Origin: Actinopolyspora alba
Lineage (GTDB): Bacteria; Actinomycetota; Actinomycetes; Mycobacteriales; Pseudonocardiaceae
Direction of reading: 5' to 3'
DNA length: 64,000 bases
Assembly: GCF_900112765.1 (NCBI RefSeq)
Contig: NZ_FOMZ01000009.1
Coordinates: forward strand, 175,386-239,385
This document shows, in pieces, positions 1 to 8,816 of the stretch. Below the pieces are notes generated by a model that had not been told where the DNA came from, did no database searches, and was given only the letters and a program-made list of their open reading frames with translations. A program made the position numbers and the translations under genes. The stretch's first letter is position 1, and each line of letters opens with the position of its first letter.

Positions 1-300
1 TCCTCCGACGCGCGCGTCGGAGACGCTCGACCAGCGCCTGCGACGGATCTCACCGGTGCTGTCGGTGGTCCGGCGCAGGTCGGGGTCGTGATGCACCACC
101 GCGACACCGTCCGAAGTGGCGTGCACGTCCGTCTCCAGGTAGTGGAACCCCTCGCGAACCGCACGCCGGAAGGCACTGAGCGAGTTCTCCATGCCCGCCA
201 GCTCGCCGATGTGCCAACCCCGGTGCGCGAACGCGCGGGGACGGAGCTCAGGACTCAGGAACGGGTGCTGCCGGGAGGCAGCCGGAAACGAGCCGTACAT
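1..300 (-). CDS. Glycerophosphodiester phosphodiesterase, N-terminal part (runs off the window)
   Basis: The minus strand opens with ATG at 300 and stays open to position 1, giving the first 100 residues. Residues 25-35 carry the AHRGW signature, followed by GMENS, then LETDVH and VVHHDPDLRRTTD. This is the HRG...E-x-D...H metal and catalytic core of the GDPD family, which hydrolyses glycerophosphodiesters to glycerol-3-phosphate and an alcohol. No signal peptide is visible, so a cytoplasmic enzyme is likely. I see no strong Shine-Dalgarno before this ATG, and the start is chosen because it precedes the HRG motif by a usual distance. The C-terminal half of the TIM barrel is outside the window. 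Confidence 0.85.
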   Translation of the reverse strand, partial: MYGSFPAASRQHPFLSPELRPRAFAHRGWHIGELAGMENSLSAFRRAVREGFHYLETDVHATSDGVAVVHHDPDLRRTTDSTGEIRRRRWSSVSDARVGG

Positions 301-445
301 CGCACCACTGTGCAACGAGTCCCGCGGCGAGCCCGCGAGGGGTGCCCGATGACTGTCGGTGCCGTTACCCCGTTCGGCCGGTGCGGAAGGATTTTTCGGC
401 GTGCCTGCCCGCAAATGAGCCTGATTCGGACTAGCGTGGTCAACC

Positions 446-808
446 GTGGAGACAACATCCGATATCGAATCGCTCGAACCACGCACCCGAACACCGCGGC
501 ACTGTTCGTGGTGCGGTCGTCGGATACCGGGCGCAGGCAGTGTCGGTCGCCCACGGATGTACTGCGCGCAGTCCTGCAGACAGCGGGCCTACGAGCGTCG
601 CGCGGCGGTACAGCGCGGTGGACTGCCGGAGGACGCGGTGGTGCTTTCCGGGGCGGAACTCGACGATCTGCAGGACAGACTGTTCCAGCTGCGGTGCGCC
701 GCCGAGGACGTCGCCACGGCGGCGGGTGAGGGGGCGGAACAGGCGGAGGTGCGAAGTCTGGCGCAGCAGCTGCTGGACAGCGCGCGTGACTTGGAACGTA
801 TCCGCTAG
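446..808 (+). CDS. Small Cys-rich (zinc-finger-like) conserved actinobacterial protein
   Basis: The 120-residue protein starts at GTG. Residues 20-47 hold a CSWCGRRIP pair and a YCAQSCRQRAYERR stretch, which together form a C-x2-C ... C-x3-C treble-clef-like zinc site. The rest is an acidic helical tail, probably a coiled coil. Proteins with this CGR...YC..CRQRAYE layout are common in actinomycetes and have no assigned reaction; a nucleic-acid or protein-binding role is inference. It is read alone, divergently from the phosphodiesterase gene. Confidence 0.6.
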   Translation: METTSDIESLEPRTRTPRHCSWCGRRIPGAGSVGRPRMYCAQSCRQRAYERRAAVQRGGLPEDAVVLSGAELDDLQDRLFQLRCAAEDVATAAGEGAEQAEVRSLAQQLLDSARDLERIR

Positions 809-970
809 CGCGATGAACGGTCCTCTCCGTTGCTCCGAACGGAGCATTGCCAACAGCGGCGTGGTTGGCCAAGATGATACGCCGAACGCTGCCCCAAGCG
901 AGTGATCGCCGCGACGACACCGCGATCGTCGCAGCCCGGTCGCTCCGGTACCGGCTAGGAAGCTACAACG

Positions 971-1633
971 TTGCCCCCAAACTCAGCGGTTTGCGGCCTG
1001 CGCCGCGCCGAGCTGCGTACTGCCGATCCCGCCGCCACCGCAGGCTTCTACCGGAAACTGCTGGACTGGACGGTGTTGCGATCCGAGGAAGGTTTCGAGT
1101 GCTGGGTCGGTGAGCGCAAGTGCGCCACGCTCCGCACGAACCGTTCCCGCCGAACCCCGCAGTGGCAACTCGTGTTCGCGGGTGCCACCACCGACGGTGA
1201 TCTCTCGGGCCCGGAGGACACCTGCGCGAGCATGGTCAGAGGCCGTGCACAGCACGGCCCGTGGGCGCCACCGCCTCGCAAGGGCGAGCCGTGCTGGGTC
1301 GAACTGCGCACCGCGCAGGCGGAGTCCGCCGACAGCTTCTGGAGCGAGTCGTTGATCTGGACGGTGCGGACGGACTCGCCGAGGACGAGTTACACGGTGG
1401 GGGAACGCGCGGTGGCGGCCCGGACCGGTCCGCGCGGTGCGGCGGAGAGCACCGGTTGGCTGTGCTACTTCGTGGTGGGCGCACTGGACGAGGCCGCCGA
1501 ACGCGTCACGGAACTCGGGGGATCGGTGCTGGAACGCGCGCCGCACGACGTACTGGGGGAATCCGTCGTGATCGCCGACTCCGACGGGGTCGTCTCCGCG
1601 CTGGTGGGGGAGACGGGACGCTGGGGCGGCTGA
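971..1633 (+). CDS. VOC (glyoxalase/bleomycin-resistance fold) family protein, two domains
   Basis: The 220-residue protein shows two repeats of the beta-alpha-beta-beta-beta fold. Residues about 14-90 begin ELRTADPAATAGFYRKLLDW and residues about 110-215 begin ELRTAQAESADSFW, the usual VOC opening in each half. The second half ends with GESVVIADSDGVVSAL, the typical last strand. The metal-ligand residues of true glyoxalases are not clearly preserved, so the substrate is unknown. Start TTG at 971 is preceded by an AGGAAG-like ribosome site; a later start is possible. It converges on the recombinase gene downstream. Confidence 0.7.
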   Translation: MPPNSAVCGLRRAELRTADPAATAGFYRKLLDWTVLRSEEGFECWVGERKCATLRTNRSRRTPQWQLVFAGATTDGDLSGPEDTCASMVRGRAQHGPWAPPPRKGEPCWVELRTAQAESADSFWSESLIWTVRTDSPRTSYTVGERAVAARTGPRGAAESTGWLCYFVVGALDEAAERVTELGGSVLERAPHDVLGESVVIADSDGVVSALVGETGRWGG

Positions 1634-1654
1634 ACCGTTCACCGCGGGTGGCGG

Positions 1655-2665
1655 TCACTCGGACTCGGAACCCCCGGACAGTTCGCCCAGTACCCGGTGC
1701 GTTCGGTTCGCCCGCACGGACAGCCGCTGTTCGCGGGCCGTCACGTCTATGTAGGCCTGGCTCGAATTGATCGAGGCGTGCCCCAGCAGTTTCGCGATCT
1801 CGGTGGCGTTCGCGCCGTCCTCGGCGAGCCGGGTCGCGAAGGTGTGACGCAGCGCGTGCACCATGGCGCCGCGCTGCACCCGGTCGGAAACCCCCGCGGC
1901 ACGCAGCGACTGCCGAACCAGGTACTGCAGCCCGCCGCGCCGCAGCGGCTCACCTCGATGGTTGACGAACAGCGGCTCCCCACCGGGAAGTCGCCGCCCG
2001 AACCGCAGCCTGCGGCTTTCCAGGTAGTCCTCCAGCACCCCCTCCAGGGACTCGTCGATCGGTATCGACCGGTTGGAACCGCCCTTGCCGCGGACGTGCA
2101 GCCGACGTTCGCCACTTCGGCCCGCCAGCGCCGAGACGGTCAGATCCAGCAGTTCCGCCGAGCGCAGTCCCGTGCACAGCAGAGTGGACAGTATCGCCAG
2201 ATCCCGCTCCGGCCAGGGGTTCCGTGCCTTGCGGGCGCCCTGGGCGATCAGCCGCAGCAACCGCTCCGGGGTTTCCTCGCCGTTGAGCGGTTTCGGGGTG
2301 GCGGCGGCCAGCCGCGGTTTGGGCACCACGGGCATCGGGTTCCCCGAGGCCGCGCCCTCCACGACCAGGAACCGGAAGAACCCGTTCCAGCTCGACCACG
2401 CGCGGGTGACCGACGAAGCCGAACGACTGGCGGCGTGCCGGGCGAACGCCGAACGCAGCGTTTGAGCCGTCACGGAGTCCACGGGCAGTCGCTCGCCGTC
2501 CGTTCCCGTCGTCTCCGCCAGCTCAGCGGTGATCGATTCGAGGTCGCGCCGGTAGGCGCGCAGTGAGTTCTCGGCCAGTTTCCGTGCCTGCAGGTGCTCC
2601 AGGTATGCCTCGACCCAGTCGGTGAGGGGCTGCCGGCCCGGCGCGTCCCGCGTACCCGTTGGCAC
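1655..2665 (-). CDS. XerC/XerD-like tyrosine recombinase
   Basis: The 336-residue protein has an N-terminal SAM-like core-binding domain (about residues 15-110) and a C-terminal catalytic domain. The catalytic Arg is in TGLRSAELLDL, Lys in VRGKGGSNR, the H-x-x-R in HALRHTFATRLA, the second His in LGHASINSSQ and the nucleophile in QAYIDV. All six expected residues are present, so it should be active. It resembles chromosomal Xer-type proteins rather than phage integrases. Whether it is the dif recombinase or a lone paralogue cannot be told here, so I give no symbol. Confidence 0.8.
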   Translation of the reverse strand: MPTGTRDAPGRQPLTDWVEAYLEHLQARKLAENSLRAYRRDLESITAELAETTGTDGERLPVDSVTAQTLRSAFARHAASRSASSVTRAWSSWNGFFRFLVVEGAASGNPMPVVPKPRLAAATPKPLNGEETPERLLRLIAQGARKARNPWPERDLAILSTLLCTGLRSAELLDLTVSALAGRSGERRLHVRGKGGSNRSIPIDESLEGVLEDYLESRRLRFGRRLPGGEPLFVNHRGEPLRRGGLQYLVRQSLRAAGVSDRVQRGAMVHALRHTFATRLAEDGANATEIAKLLGHASINSSQAYIDVTAREQRLSVRANRTHRVLGELSGGSESE

Positions 2666-2825
2666 CGTGACACCTCCCGACGTGGTTGGTTGCCGGAACG
2701 ATCCGGCGTCGCCGTCCGGAGTCGATCATACGAGAACGCGCGGCGGTCGGCGCGTTCCGTGCGGACTTCCCCGGTGACCGGCACCGTTTCGCGCCGGTCA
2801 CCGTGTCGTGGGACATGCGTCCGGA

Positions 2826-4187
2826 TCAGGAGGTGCGCAGGAAGTGGTCCAGCACCCGGGTGCCGAACCGCAGCGAGTCCACCGGGACACGTTCATCCAC
2901 CCCGTGGAACAGTGCGGAGAAGTCCAGATCCGCGGGAAGGCGCAGCGGGGCGAAGCCGAAGCAGTTCATGCCCAGCCTGCTGAACGACTTCGCGTCGGTG
3001 CCGCCCGACATCATGTACGGCAGGGTGCGGGCCGCCGGGTCCTCGGTGAGCAGGGAACGACTCATGGACTCGACGATCTCGCCCTCGAACCGGGTCTCCA
3101 CCGGCGGCAGGCCGACCCACTCGCGTTCGACGTCCGGGCCCAGGACCTCGGCCAGCTCGCGGTCGAAATCCTCCTCGCGGCCGGGAAGAATGCGGCAGTC
3201 GACCGAGGCCTCCGCTACCGAGGGGATCACGTTGGCCTTGTAACCGGCGTTGAGCATCGTCGGATTGGCGATGTCGCGGACGGTGGCTCCGATGATGCGG
3301 GAGAGGTTGCCCAGCTTGGCGATGGCGCCGTCGAGGTCGTCCTCCGGGAAGCTCCAGCCGGTGAGCTCGCTGACGCCGTCGAGGAACTCCCGCACGCTGT
3401 CGTTGAGCACGATCGGGAAGCGGTGTTGCCCGAGCTTCGCGACGGCTTGGGCGAGCTGGGTCACCGCGTTGTCCTCGTGCACCATCGATCCGTGCCCCGC
3501 GCGGGCGCGGACCCGCAGCTTGAGCCAGCGGATTCCCTTCTCCGCCGTCTGGATCAGATAGGCCCGGACGCCGTCGCCGAAGGTCACCGAGTAGCCGCCG
3601 ACCTCGCTGATCGCCTCGGTGCAGCCCTCGAACAGCTCCGGGCGATGATCCACCAGCCACTGCGCGCCCTGCAGGCCGCCCGCCTCCTCGTCGGCGAGGA
3701 AGGCGAACACGATGTCGCGTGGTGGCGTGATGCCGTCACGGCCGAGTCGGCGGGCCGTGGCCAGCGTCATGGCGACCATGTCCTTCATGTCGACCGCGCC
3801 GCGGCCCCACAGGTAGTCGTCCTGCACCGCTCCGGAGAACGGGTGCACCGACCATTCGGTCGGGTCGGCGGGGACCACGTCCAGGTGGCCGTGCACCAGC
3901 AGGCCGCCGCGCTGTCGGTCGGCGCCGGGCAGACGGGCGATGACGTTGCCACGTCCGGGGGTGTCCCCGGATTCCACGTAGGTGGTCTCGAATCCGACCT
4001 CGCCGAGTTTCTCGGCCACGTACTCGGCCGCCGGGCGTTCCGGGCTCAGGGTGGCCGGATCACCGGTGTTGGTGGTGTCGAACCGGATCAGCTCGCTCGC
4101 CAGCGTGACGACCTCGTCCTCGGCCCGGCGTAGTCCCGGATCCGTGCTCGACCGGTCGTCGTTCTCGGGATCAACATGTGCGCTCAC
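2826..4187 (-). CDS. M20 family metallopeptidase (dipeptidase/deacylase-like)
   Basis: The 453-residue protein carries the M20 motifs in order: HGHLDVVP (first zinc His and Asp), RGAVDMKD (bridging Asp), LADEEAGG (general-base Glu and metal Glu), and a late FHGVDERVPV His. The dimerisation domain sits in the middle (about 200-330). The length is normal for M20A/ArgE/DapE-like hydrolases, which cut a C-terminal or acyl amide bond. Substrate is unknown. It is intact and likely cytoplasmic. It ends the ordinary chromosomal segment before the tRNA. Confidence 0.85.
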   Translation of the reverse strand: MSAHVDPENDDRSSTDPGLRRAEDEVVTLASELIRFDTTNTGDPATLSPERPAAEYVAEKLGEVGFETTYVESGDTPGRGNVIARLPGADRQRGGLLVHGHLDVVPADPTEWSVHPFSGAVQDDYLWGRGAVDMKDMVAMTLATARRLGRDGITPPRDIVFAFLADEEAGGLQGAQWLVDHRPELFEGCTEAISEVGGYSVTFGDGVRAYLIQTAEKGIRWLKLRVRARAGHGSMVHEDNAVTQLAQAVAKLGQHRFPIVLNDSVREFLDGVSELTGWSFPEDDLDGAIAKLGNLSRIIGATVRDIANPTMLNAGYKANVIPSVAEASVDCRILPGREEDFDRELAEVLGPDVEREWVGLPPVETRFEGEIVESMSRSLLTEDPAARTLPYMMSGGTDAKSFSRLGMNCFGFAPLRLPADLDFSALFHGVDERVPVDSLRFGTRVLDHFLRTS

Positions 4188-4309
4188 CTGGCCTTTCTAC
4201 CACTTCCGGATCAAAAGAGGGGGGTGGTTGGCGGGCCGCTGTGTCGATCGGTTATCGTAGTATCACAACGCAATGAGGGGCTCGGAAGAAACCGAGTCGA
4301 TGTTGCCGC

Positions 4310-4396
4310 GTCGGAGTGGCGGAAACGGTAGACGCGCTAGCTTGAGGTGCTAGTGACCTATTAATGGTCGTGGGGGTTCAAGTCCCCCCTCCGACA
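4310..4396 (+). tRNA. tRNA-Leu (anticodon GAG)
   Basis: The 87-nt cloverleaf has a 7-bp acceptor stem (GTCGGAG with CTCCGAC), a D arm with GGCGGAAACGG, and an anticodon stem CTAGC/GCTAG with loop TTGAGGT, which gives anticodon GAG. A long variable arm typical of class II tRNA follows, then the T arm GGGGGTTCAAGTCCCCC. Discriminator base is A, and the 3' CCA is not encoded. A plausible integration target for the integrase gene that follows. Confidence 0.95.
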
Positions 4397-4446
4397 CACT
4401 TTCAGGGGAAATTTCCCCGATGCGCTAGGTTCGAAGGTCTGTTGTC

Positions 4447-4472
4447 GCGGCACCATCGGTGCCGCCTTTTCT
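4447..4472 (+). terminator. Terminator after tRNA-Leu
   Basis: A GCGGCACC stem with a 3-nt loop and its complement GGTGCCGC is followed by CTTTTCT. This is a classical intrinsic terminator pointing rightward. Confidence 0.75.
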
Positions 4473-4532
4473 CATGTCTTGACGCGCTGGCTGTGCGTGG
4501 GCCGTGCTGTGGCCGCCGGGGTGGTGGTCGGC

Positions 4533-5009
4533 ATGGCTGAGTCGATCCTGTCCGCGGTGGTTCCCGGTGCCGGGCGTGGTGAGTCCGCCCGGAGTCCGGT
4601 GGCTGGTGGGGTGTCGCCGCGTGCGTTTCCGCTGGCCGAGGTGCCGGAGTCCGCCGGGGTGTCGTCGTGGGTGTTCGGCATGGGTCGGGTGGATGCCTCG
4701 GGTCGGGTCGGTGATCGTGCGGTGGTGGCCGCGTTGGGCTGGGGTCGTGATCAGTGCTGCGAGCTCGGTGTGGTCGCGGGTTCGGTGCTGCTGCGGGCCC
4801 ATCCGGACGGGCTCTACGGGCTCTCCGGGCCGGGGTATGTGGTGGTTCCGGCGCGGGCGCGTTCGCGCTGCGGGATCAGCTCGGGTGATCGTGTGCTGCT
4901 GGCGGGATCGCCGCGGCGGGGGGTGCTGCTGGTGCACCCGCCGGTGGTGGTGGAAGCGGCGCTGGCCGAGCGGCACGCGGCCGTGCTGGGGGTGAGCCCC
5001 GATGAGTGA
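4533..5009 (+). CDS. AbrB/MazE-like (SpoVT-AbrB fold) protein coupled to integrase
   Basis: The frame is open from TTG 4479; I chose ATG 4533 (MAESIL...) as the likelier start, but this is uncertain. Near the middle FGMGRVDASGRVGDR begins a swapped-hairpin-like beta unit. Later VPARARSRCGISSGDRVLLAG has the ...R...G...GD.V.. pattern of SpoVT-AbrB domains. The gene overlaps the integrase by 8 bp (ATGAGTGA), so the two are translationally coupled. AbrB-like genes placed just before a tyrosine integrase are familiar in actinomycete integrated elements. Control of the integrase or excision is inference. Confidence 0.6.
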   Translation: MAESILSAVVPGAGRGESARSPVAGGVSPRAFPLAEVPESAGVSSWVFGMGRVDASGRVGDRAVVAALGWGRDQCCELGVVAGSVLLRAHPDGLYGLSGPGYVVVPARARSRCGISSGDRVLLAGSPRRGVLLVHPPVVVEAALAERHAAVLGVSPDE

Positions 5010-6057
5010 TCGAGTGGAACGCTCCGGCAGTACCGGTCCCGCTCCGTCGGAGCTGGAGGCGGCTCGGTTGGTGTTGGCGCGGATGGGGGTGGCGCCGGAG
5101 GATCTGGTCGGGTCCGCGGCGGGTTCGTGTGTGGTGCCGACGTTTGCCGAGTACGTCCCGGTGGTGCAGCAGGCGGTGTCGGCGGGCACCAGGCGGGTGT
5201 ATGGCTCGTACTGGAAGCGCGTGCTGGAATTCTGGGGTTCTCGGCGGTTGGACGAGCCCACTGCGTCGGAGATCAAGCAGTTGGCCGAGCGGGTGCGGTC
5301 TCAGCGGGTGGTGCGGCGCAACGCCCGGGGCGGCCGGAGCGCGGTGGAGCACTGTATCGCGGCGTTGCGGTGTGTGTATCGGCACGCGGTGGCTGACGGG
5401 ATTGTGTCGGAGTCGCAGGATCCGGCCCGGCGGGTGGCGATGCCGCGTCGGTTGCCGAGTACGCGGCGGGGGTTGGGTGAGCAGCCGGTGGCGGAGTTGA
5501 ACCGGGTGGCCGCTTCGACGGGTAACGATCCTGCGTTGGACACGTTGCTGTTGCGGTTGCACACCGAGACGGCCTGCCGCCGCGGGGGTGCCCTGGCGTT
5601 GCGGGTGGCTGATCTGGATCCGCATCAGTGTGTGATCCTGTTGCGGGAGAAGAACGACACGGTGCGGTGGCAGCCGGTCTCGCCGACGTTGATGCGGCAT
5701 TTGCGGGAGCACGCCGACCAGCGGGGCGCGCATGTGGCTGGTGACGGGAGGGTGCTGCGCTACCGAGGTGGTAACCCGTTGACGCATCGGCGGTATGACC
5801 ACTTGTGGCACCGGCTCGGGCGGCACGTGTCGTGGGTGGCCACGCAGCAGGTCAGCACGCACTGGCTGCGGTATACCACCCTGACGTGGGTGGAGCGCCA
5901 CTTCGGTTACGCGGTGGCCCGGGCCTACGCCGGCCACACCGACAGCGCGGGCGAGAGCGGAGTCACTGCCACCTACGTCCGCGCCGGGCTCCCCGAAATC
6001 GCCACGGCGTTGAGCGCCCTGACCGGAGAAGACCACCCACTGGCCCCGGCGGGCTAG
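5002..6057 (+). CDS. Tyrosine site-specific recombinase (putative element integrase)
   Basis: The 351-residue protein has a core-binding domain (about 45-140) and a catalytic domain. The first Arg is in TACRRGGALALR, the H-x-x-R in STHWLRYTTLTW, a GH in YAGHTDSAG and the Tyr in TATYVRAG. The order matches active integrases. It is 0.6 kb downstream of tRNA-Leu and reads away from it, the usual placement of an integrase next to attL. A repeat of the tRNA 3' end was not found elsewhere in the window, so the other att site, if it exists, is outside. Confidence 0.75.
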   Translation: MSDRVERSGSTGPAPSELEAARLVLARMGVAPEDLVGSAAGSCVVPTFAEYVPVVQQAVSAGTRRVYGSYWKRVLEFWGSRRLDEPTASEIKQLAERVRSQRVVRRNARGGRSAVEHCIAALRCVYRHAVADGIVSESQDPARRVAMPRRLPSTRRGLGEQPVAELNRVAASTGNDPALDTLLLRLHTETACRRGGALALRVADLDPHQCVILLREKNDTVRWQPVSPTLMRHLREHADQRGAHVAGDGRVLRYRGGNPLTHRRYDHLWHRLGRHVSWVATQQVSTHWLRYTTLTWVERHFGYAVARAYAGHTDSAGESGVTATYVRAGLPEIATALSALTGEDHPLAPAG

Positions 6058-6187
6058 TTAGTCACGTTCCTGTCCGCGGTCCTTTTCCGGACAACGGTAT
6101 TCCTCTTCCCTTCCGAGGTCTGCCCGCCGCCAAGCGGGCAGACCTCGTTCTCGGGTGGCAGGAGGAACCGCGTGGAGGGTGCTCGTT

Positions 6188-7324
6188 TTATGCGGTCGTT
6201 GTGCTGGTGTGGATGTTGGCCAGCTGGGTGTATTCGTGGGCGAGGGCGAGGAGGTGGTGGGTGTCGGCGTGGGTGTCGTGGGTGGTTGGTGCCGCGATGA
6301 TCGAGGGGAGGGCTGCCTGGGTGCGTGTGGTGGTGGTGAGGGCGGTGTGGACGAGTTGTGCTTGGTGTGCGGGGGTGTGGTTGGGGTGGATGGGTTCGGG
6401 GAGGTAGGGGCTGAGGCAGACGAGTCCGTCGCGGCATTCGATGATGCGTCGGTAGTAGCGCAGTCGCATGTGGCGCAGTTGCCAGGCTTCGCGGCGTGGG
6501 GTGGTGGGGGCGAACAGGGCGATGTTGGGGAAGTGCTGGTACAGCGCAGCCCAGAGTGGGCGGAGTTGCCGGTGGTGGCGGCGCATGGTGATCCACAGGC
6601 GGGCTTTGATGATGCCGGTGCGCAGTCCGGGGTAGCCGATGCCGAGGAAGAAGAGCCCGATTCCGAGGGCCAGCAGGGGTGGTGTCCAGTGTGCTGTTCC
6701 GGGAACGGGATCGGTGCCCAGCAGTAGTCGGCCGGTGGTCGACAGCACGCGCGGCAGGTGTGTTCCCAGCAAACACACGGTGAGCCCGAGGGCGGCCACG
6801 GTCAGGCTCTGACGGGCACCGGAGTAGGTCTGCCTCGCCGAGGCTCGGCACAGCCAGGCACCGCGAGCGGTGGCGTAGCTCATGTAGAGATTGCCGATGA
6901 GATAGAAAGCCAGCACACCGGAGTGCTGGCTCGTTTCGGGATAACTGGCCCCGCGCCACTCCGCACTGGTCGCGGCAAACGCCAGCATTAGTCCGAAGCT
7001 GGCCAGAGACGCTAGCGCGATCTCCACATAGCTTCTCCACACAGCGACATTCGGGAGAAGAGCGGAGCGCAGCAGCACGATCAGCAGCGCGAAGAAGAAC
7101 GTCAGCAGCACGTTCTGCAGCAACTTCGGCGACTGGCTGGGAAACATCCCGGCAAGGCCGGGAATGCTGACGGCCAGCTGTGTCGACAGGGCCACGGCGA
7201 CCAGGACCGTGCACAGGGTGACCACCCGCAAGCCCCGATCGTGTGGGAGGCGGATCAGCTGGGAGAGCTTCCATGCTGCGGCGATCACGGCCGCGGCCCA
7301 CATGAGCAGATTGGGAGCAAGCAT
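6188..7324 (-). CDS. MAB_1171c-like multi-pass membrane protein (putative transporter)
   Basis: The 378-residue protein begins MLAPNLLMWAAAVIAAAW and shows about seven hydrophobic segments in residues 5-250. A long hydrophilic His- and Thr-rich tail follows, with the conserved region LWAALYQHFPNIAL and LRYYRRIIECRDGL. This layout matches the family annotated MAB_1171c putative transporter in mycobacteria and streptomycetes. The reaction is unknown. Its ATG overlaps the stop of the ImmA-like gene (TGATG), so it is the last gene of a four-gene leftward set. Confidence 0.65.
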   Translation of the reverse strand: MLAPNLLMWAAAVIAAAWKLSQLIRLPHDRGLRVVTLCTVLVAVALSTQLAVSIPGLAGMFPSQSPKLLQNVLLTFFFALLIVLLRSALLPNVAVWRSYVEIALASLASFGLMLAFAATSAEWRGASYPETSQHSGVLAFYLIGNLYMSYATARGAWLCRASARQTYSGARQSLTVAALGLTVCLLGTHLPRVLSTTGRLLLGTDPVPGTAHWTPPLLALGIGLFFLGIGYPGLRTGIIKARLWITMRRHHRQLRPLWAALYQHFPNIALFAPTTPRREAWQLRHMRLRYYRRIIECRDGLVCLSPYLPEPIHPNHTPAHQAQLVHTALTTTTRTQAALPSIIAAPTTHDTHADTHHLLALAHEYTQLANIHTSTTTA

Positions 7325-7854
7325 CACAGCCACCCCTGGTGGTCGTCGAACGCGCGGCTCAATCGGTCCCGTTTCCCCTGTGGAAACCGGAGGTGGTCGA
7401 GCAGGGTCGCCCACTCCTTGATCACGGTGGCGACCATCTCGGCTTCCCGTTCGGCGGCGGGTCCGTAACCGTCCCGACGAAGCGCACGTCGAATCATCTC
7501 AGGAGGAATGTCCGGGAACAGGTGGTTCCACACATCCTCGTCGTTGTTGCCGCTACCGTGCTCGGAGATGATGTGACCGATTTCGTGCAGGATGATGTGC
7601 TCTTGATGAGCGGGCGTGGTCTCGCGCTGGTAGAGGATGTAGTCGGTATCGGCCGTGCCGACCCACAGCCCGAACACCCCCGGGGCGGGCAGGGGATAGG
7701 GCACCAGTTCGAGGGGACGCTGTCTGCGTTGAGCCAGTCGGTCACACAGCAGGTTGATGTCCAGCGGCGTGTCGAGATGCAGCTCTTGCAGCAGGGTACG
7801 GACCCCGCGCCGCAGATGGAGATCGTTGCGCCAGCTACGAGCATCGCCGGTCAT
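7324..7854 (-). CDS. ImmA/IrrE-like metallopeptidase
   Basis: The 176-residue protein has HEIGH at residues 90-94 followed by ISEHG, the HExxH zinc motif of ImmA/IrrE proteases that cleave XRE-type repressors. Downstream AEREAEMVATVI supplies the third-ligand helix typical of the family. The start ATG 7854 overlaps the hydrolase stop by 4 bp; a longer upstream frame exists but lies over the hydrolase gene. Cleavage of the XRE protein encoded 1 kb upstream is inference from family behaviour. Confidence 0.75.
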   Translation of the reverse strand: MTGDARSWRNDLHLRRGVRTLLQELHLDTPLDINLLCDRLAQRRQRPLELVPYPLPAPGVFGLWVGTADTDYILYQRETTPAHQEHIILHEIGHIISEHGSGNNDEDVWNHLFPDIPPEMIRRALRRDGYGPAAEREAEMVATVIKEWATLLDHLRFPQGKRDRLSRAFDDHQGWL

Positions 7855-8690
7855 ATCTCGTGCTCCGTGAACAGCTTGCGGAGTGCGGCCGCGCTGGCCC
7901 AGGGATGGCTGACCAGGCCGTTGTGCCCACCGGGTAGTTCGACGAGCCGCCGTGGCAGGTGTCGGGCGAGCTGTTCGGCGCAGCGGTATTCCCACCGCTC
8001 GCGCCCGTCGTCCCCGCCAGTAGGGATGACCGGTACCGGAGTGGACGACAGCTGCTCGATGTCGAGACTGGCGTGTCGGGCAGCGGGGAAATCGTGGGTA
8101 AAAAACCACCGTAGATTCGCCTCGGCATCACCGACCTGCGCCCCTGCCCGGGCTCCCATCTCACACGCGGACGATTCGTTACCACTGAACGTGACGAAGT
8201 GCTGGATCGCGGCGTGAACATCCCGTTCGGCGAGAGCGGCAACCTCGGCCAGCCCGGTTTCCTGATCCGGATCCCGCACCAGTGAGAGCATCGGCGGTTC
8301 GTGAGCGACCAGCATCGCCACACGCTCGGGATGCCGGAGAGCCAGAAACAGCCCGATGACCGCACCAATACTCGGCCCCACCACATAAGCGGGCTGTTCC
8401 GTCACCGTAGCCAACAGCGCTGCCGCATCATCGGCATGAGTCCCCATCGTGACCGGTGCCTGCGCCTGCCCGTCCGGAAGGGAACTGCGCGACAGTCCAC
8501 GACGATCATAGGAGATCACCTGATAGTGCTCGGCCAACTCCGCAGCGATCTGTTCCGTGGTCCCCGCTTCGCTCAATCCCCCCTGAATGATCAGCAGCGG
8601 AGTACCGTTACCGCGGATCTCGTAATAGAGCTCGGCGTCGCCGACCGTGACCATTCCCCGATGTGCTTGCACCGTTCCCGCTTTCCCCAT
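7851..8690 (-). CDS. Alpha/beta-fold hydrolase
   Basis: The protein is about 279 residues from ATG 8690 (an alternative start is GTG 8738, less likely). It has the nucleophile elbow VVGPSIGAVIG (Gly-x-Ser-x-Gly), an early oxyanion region IIQGGL, DRRGLSRS, and a late GGHNGLVSH carrying the catalytic His. It resembles small soluble esterase or haloperoxidase-like hydrolases; substrate is unknown. It lies between the XRE and ImmA-like genes and overlaps the latter, so it belongs to the cassette. Confidence 0.7.
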   Translation of the reverse strand: MGKAGTVQAHRGMVTVGDAELYYEIRGNGTPLLIIQGGLSEAGTTEQIAAELAEHYQVISYDRRGLSRSSLPDGQAQAPVTMGTHADDAAALLATVTEQPAYVVGPSIGAVIGLFLALRHPERVAMLVAHEPPMLSLVRDPDQETGLAEVAALAERDVHAAIQHFVTFSGNESSACEMGARAGAQVGDAEANLRWFFTHDFPAARHASLDIEQLSSTPVPVIPTGGDDGRERWEYRCAEQLARHLPRRLVELPGGHNGLVSHPWASAAALRKLFTEHEI

Positions 8691-8816
8691 CGAACCAAAT
8701 ATGAGCAGTAACGTGGCATGGTCACAGAAAAGGACCACCGATGCGTGTCTGGTTGTCTAGACCAAGGATAGCCTCACGATAAAACACCGAGAAGCGACAC
8801 GTCAGCGAAAAGAGGT

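Noticed and set aside
255..920. Minus-strand frame (221 residues)
   Set aside because: Composition is Arg/Pro-rich with no family motif, and it overlaps the GDPD start and the Cys-rich gene.
2808..4133. Long plus-strand frame (441 residues)
   Set aside because: It is fully antisense to the M20 peptidase gene, which has all family motifs; the frame is a GC-rich shadow.
4360..4396. Second copy of the tRNA-Leu 3' end as attR in the window
   Set aside because: I looked for the T-arm and acceptor bases elsewhere and saw none.
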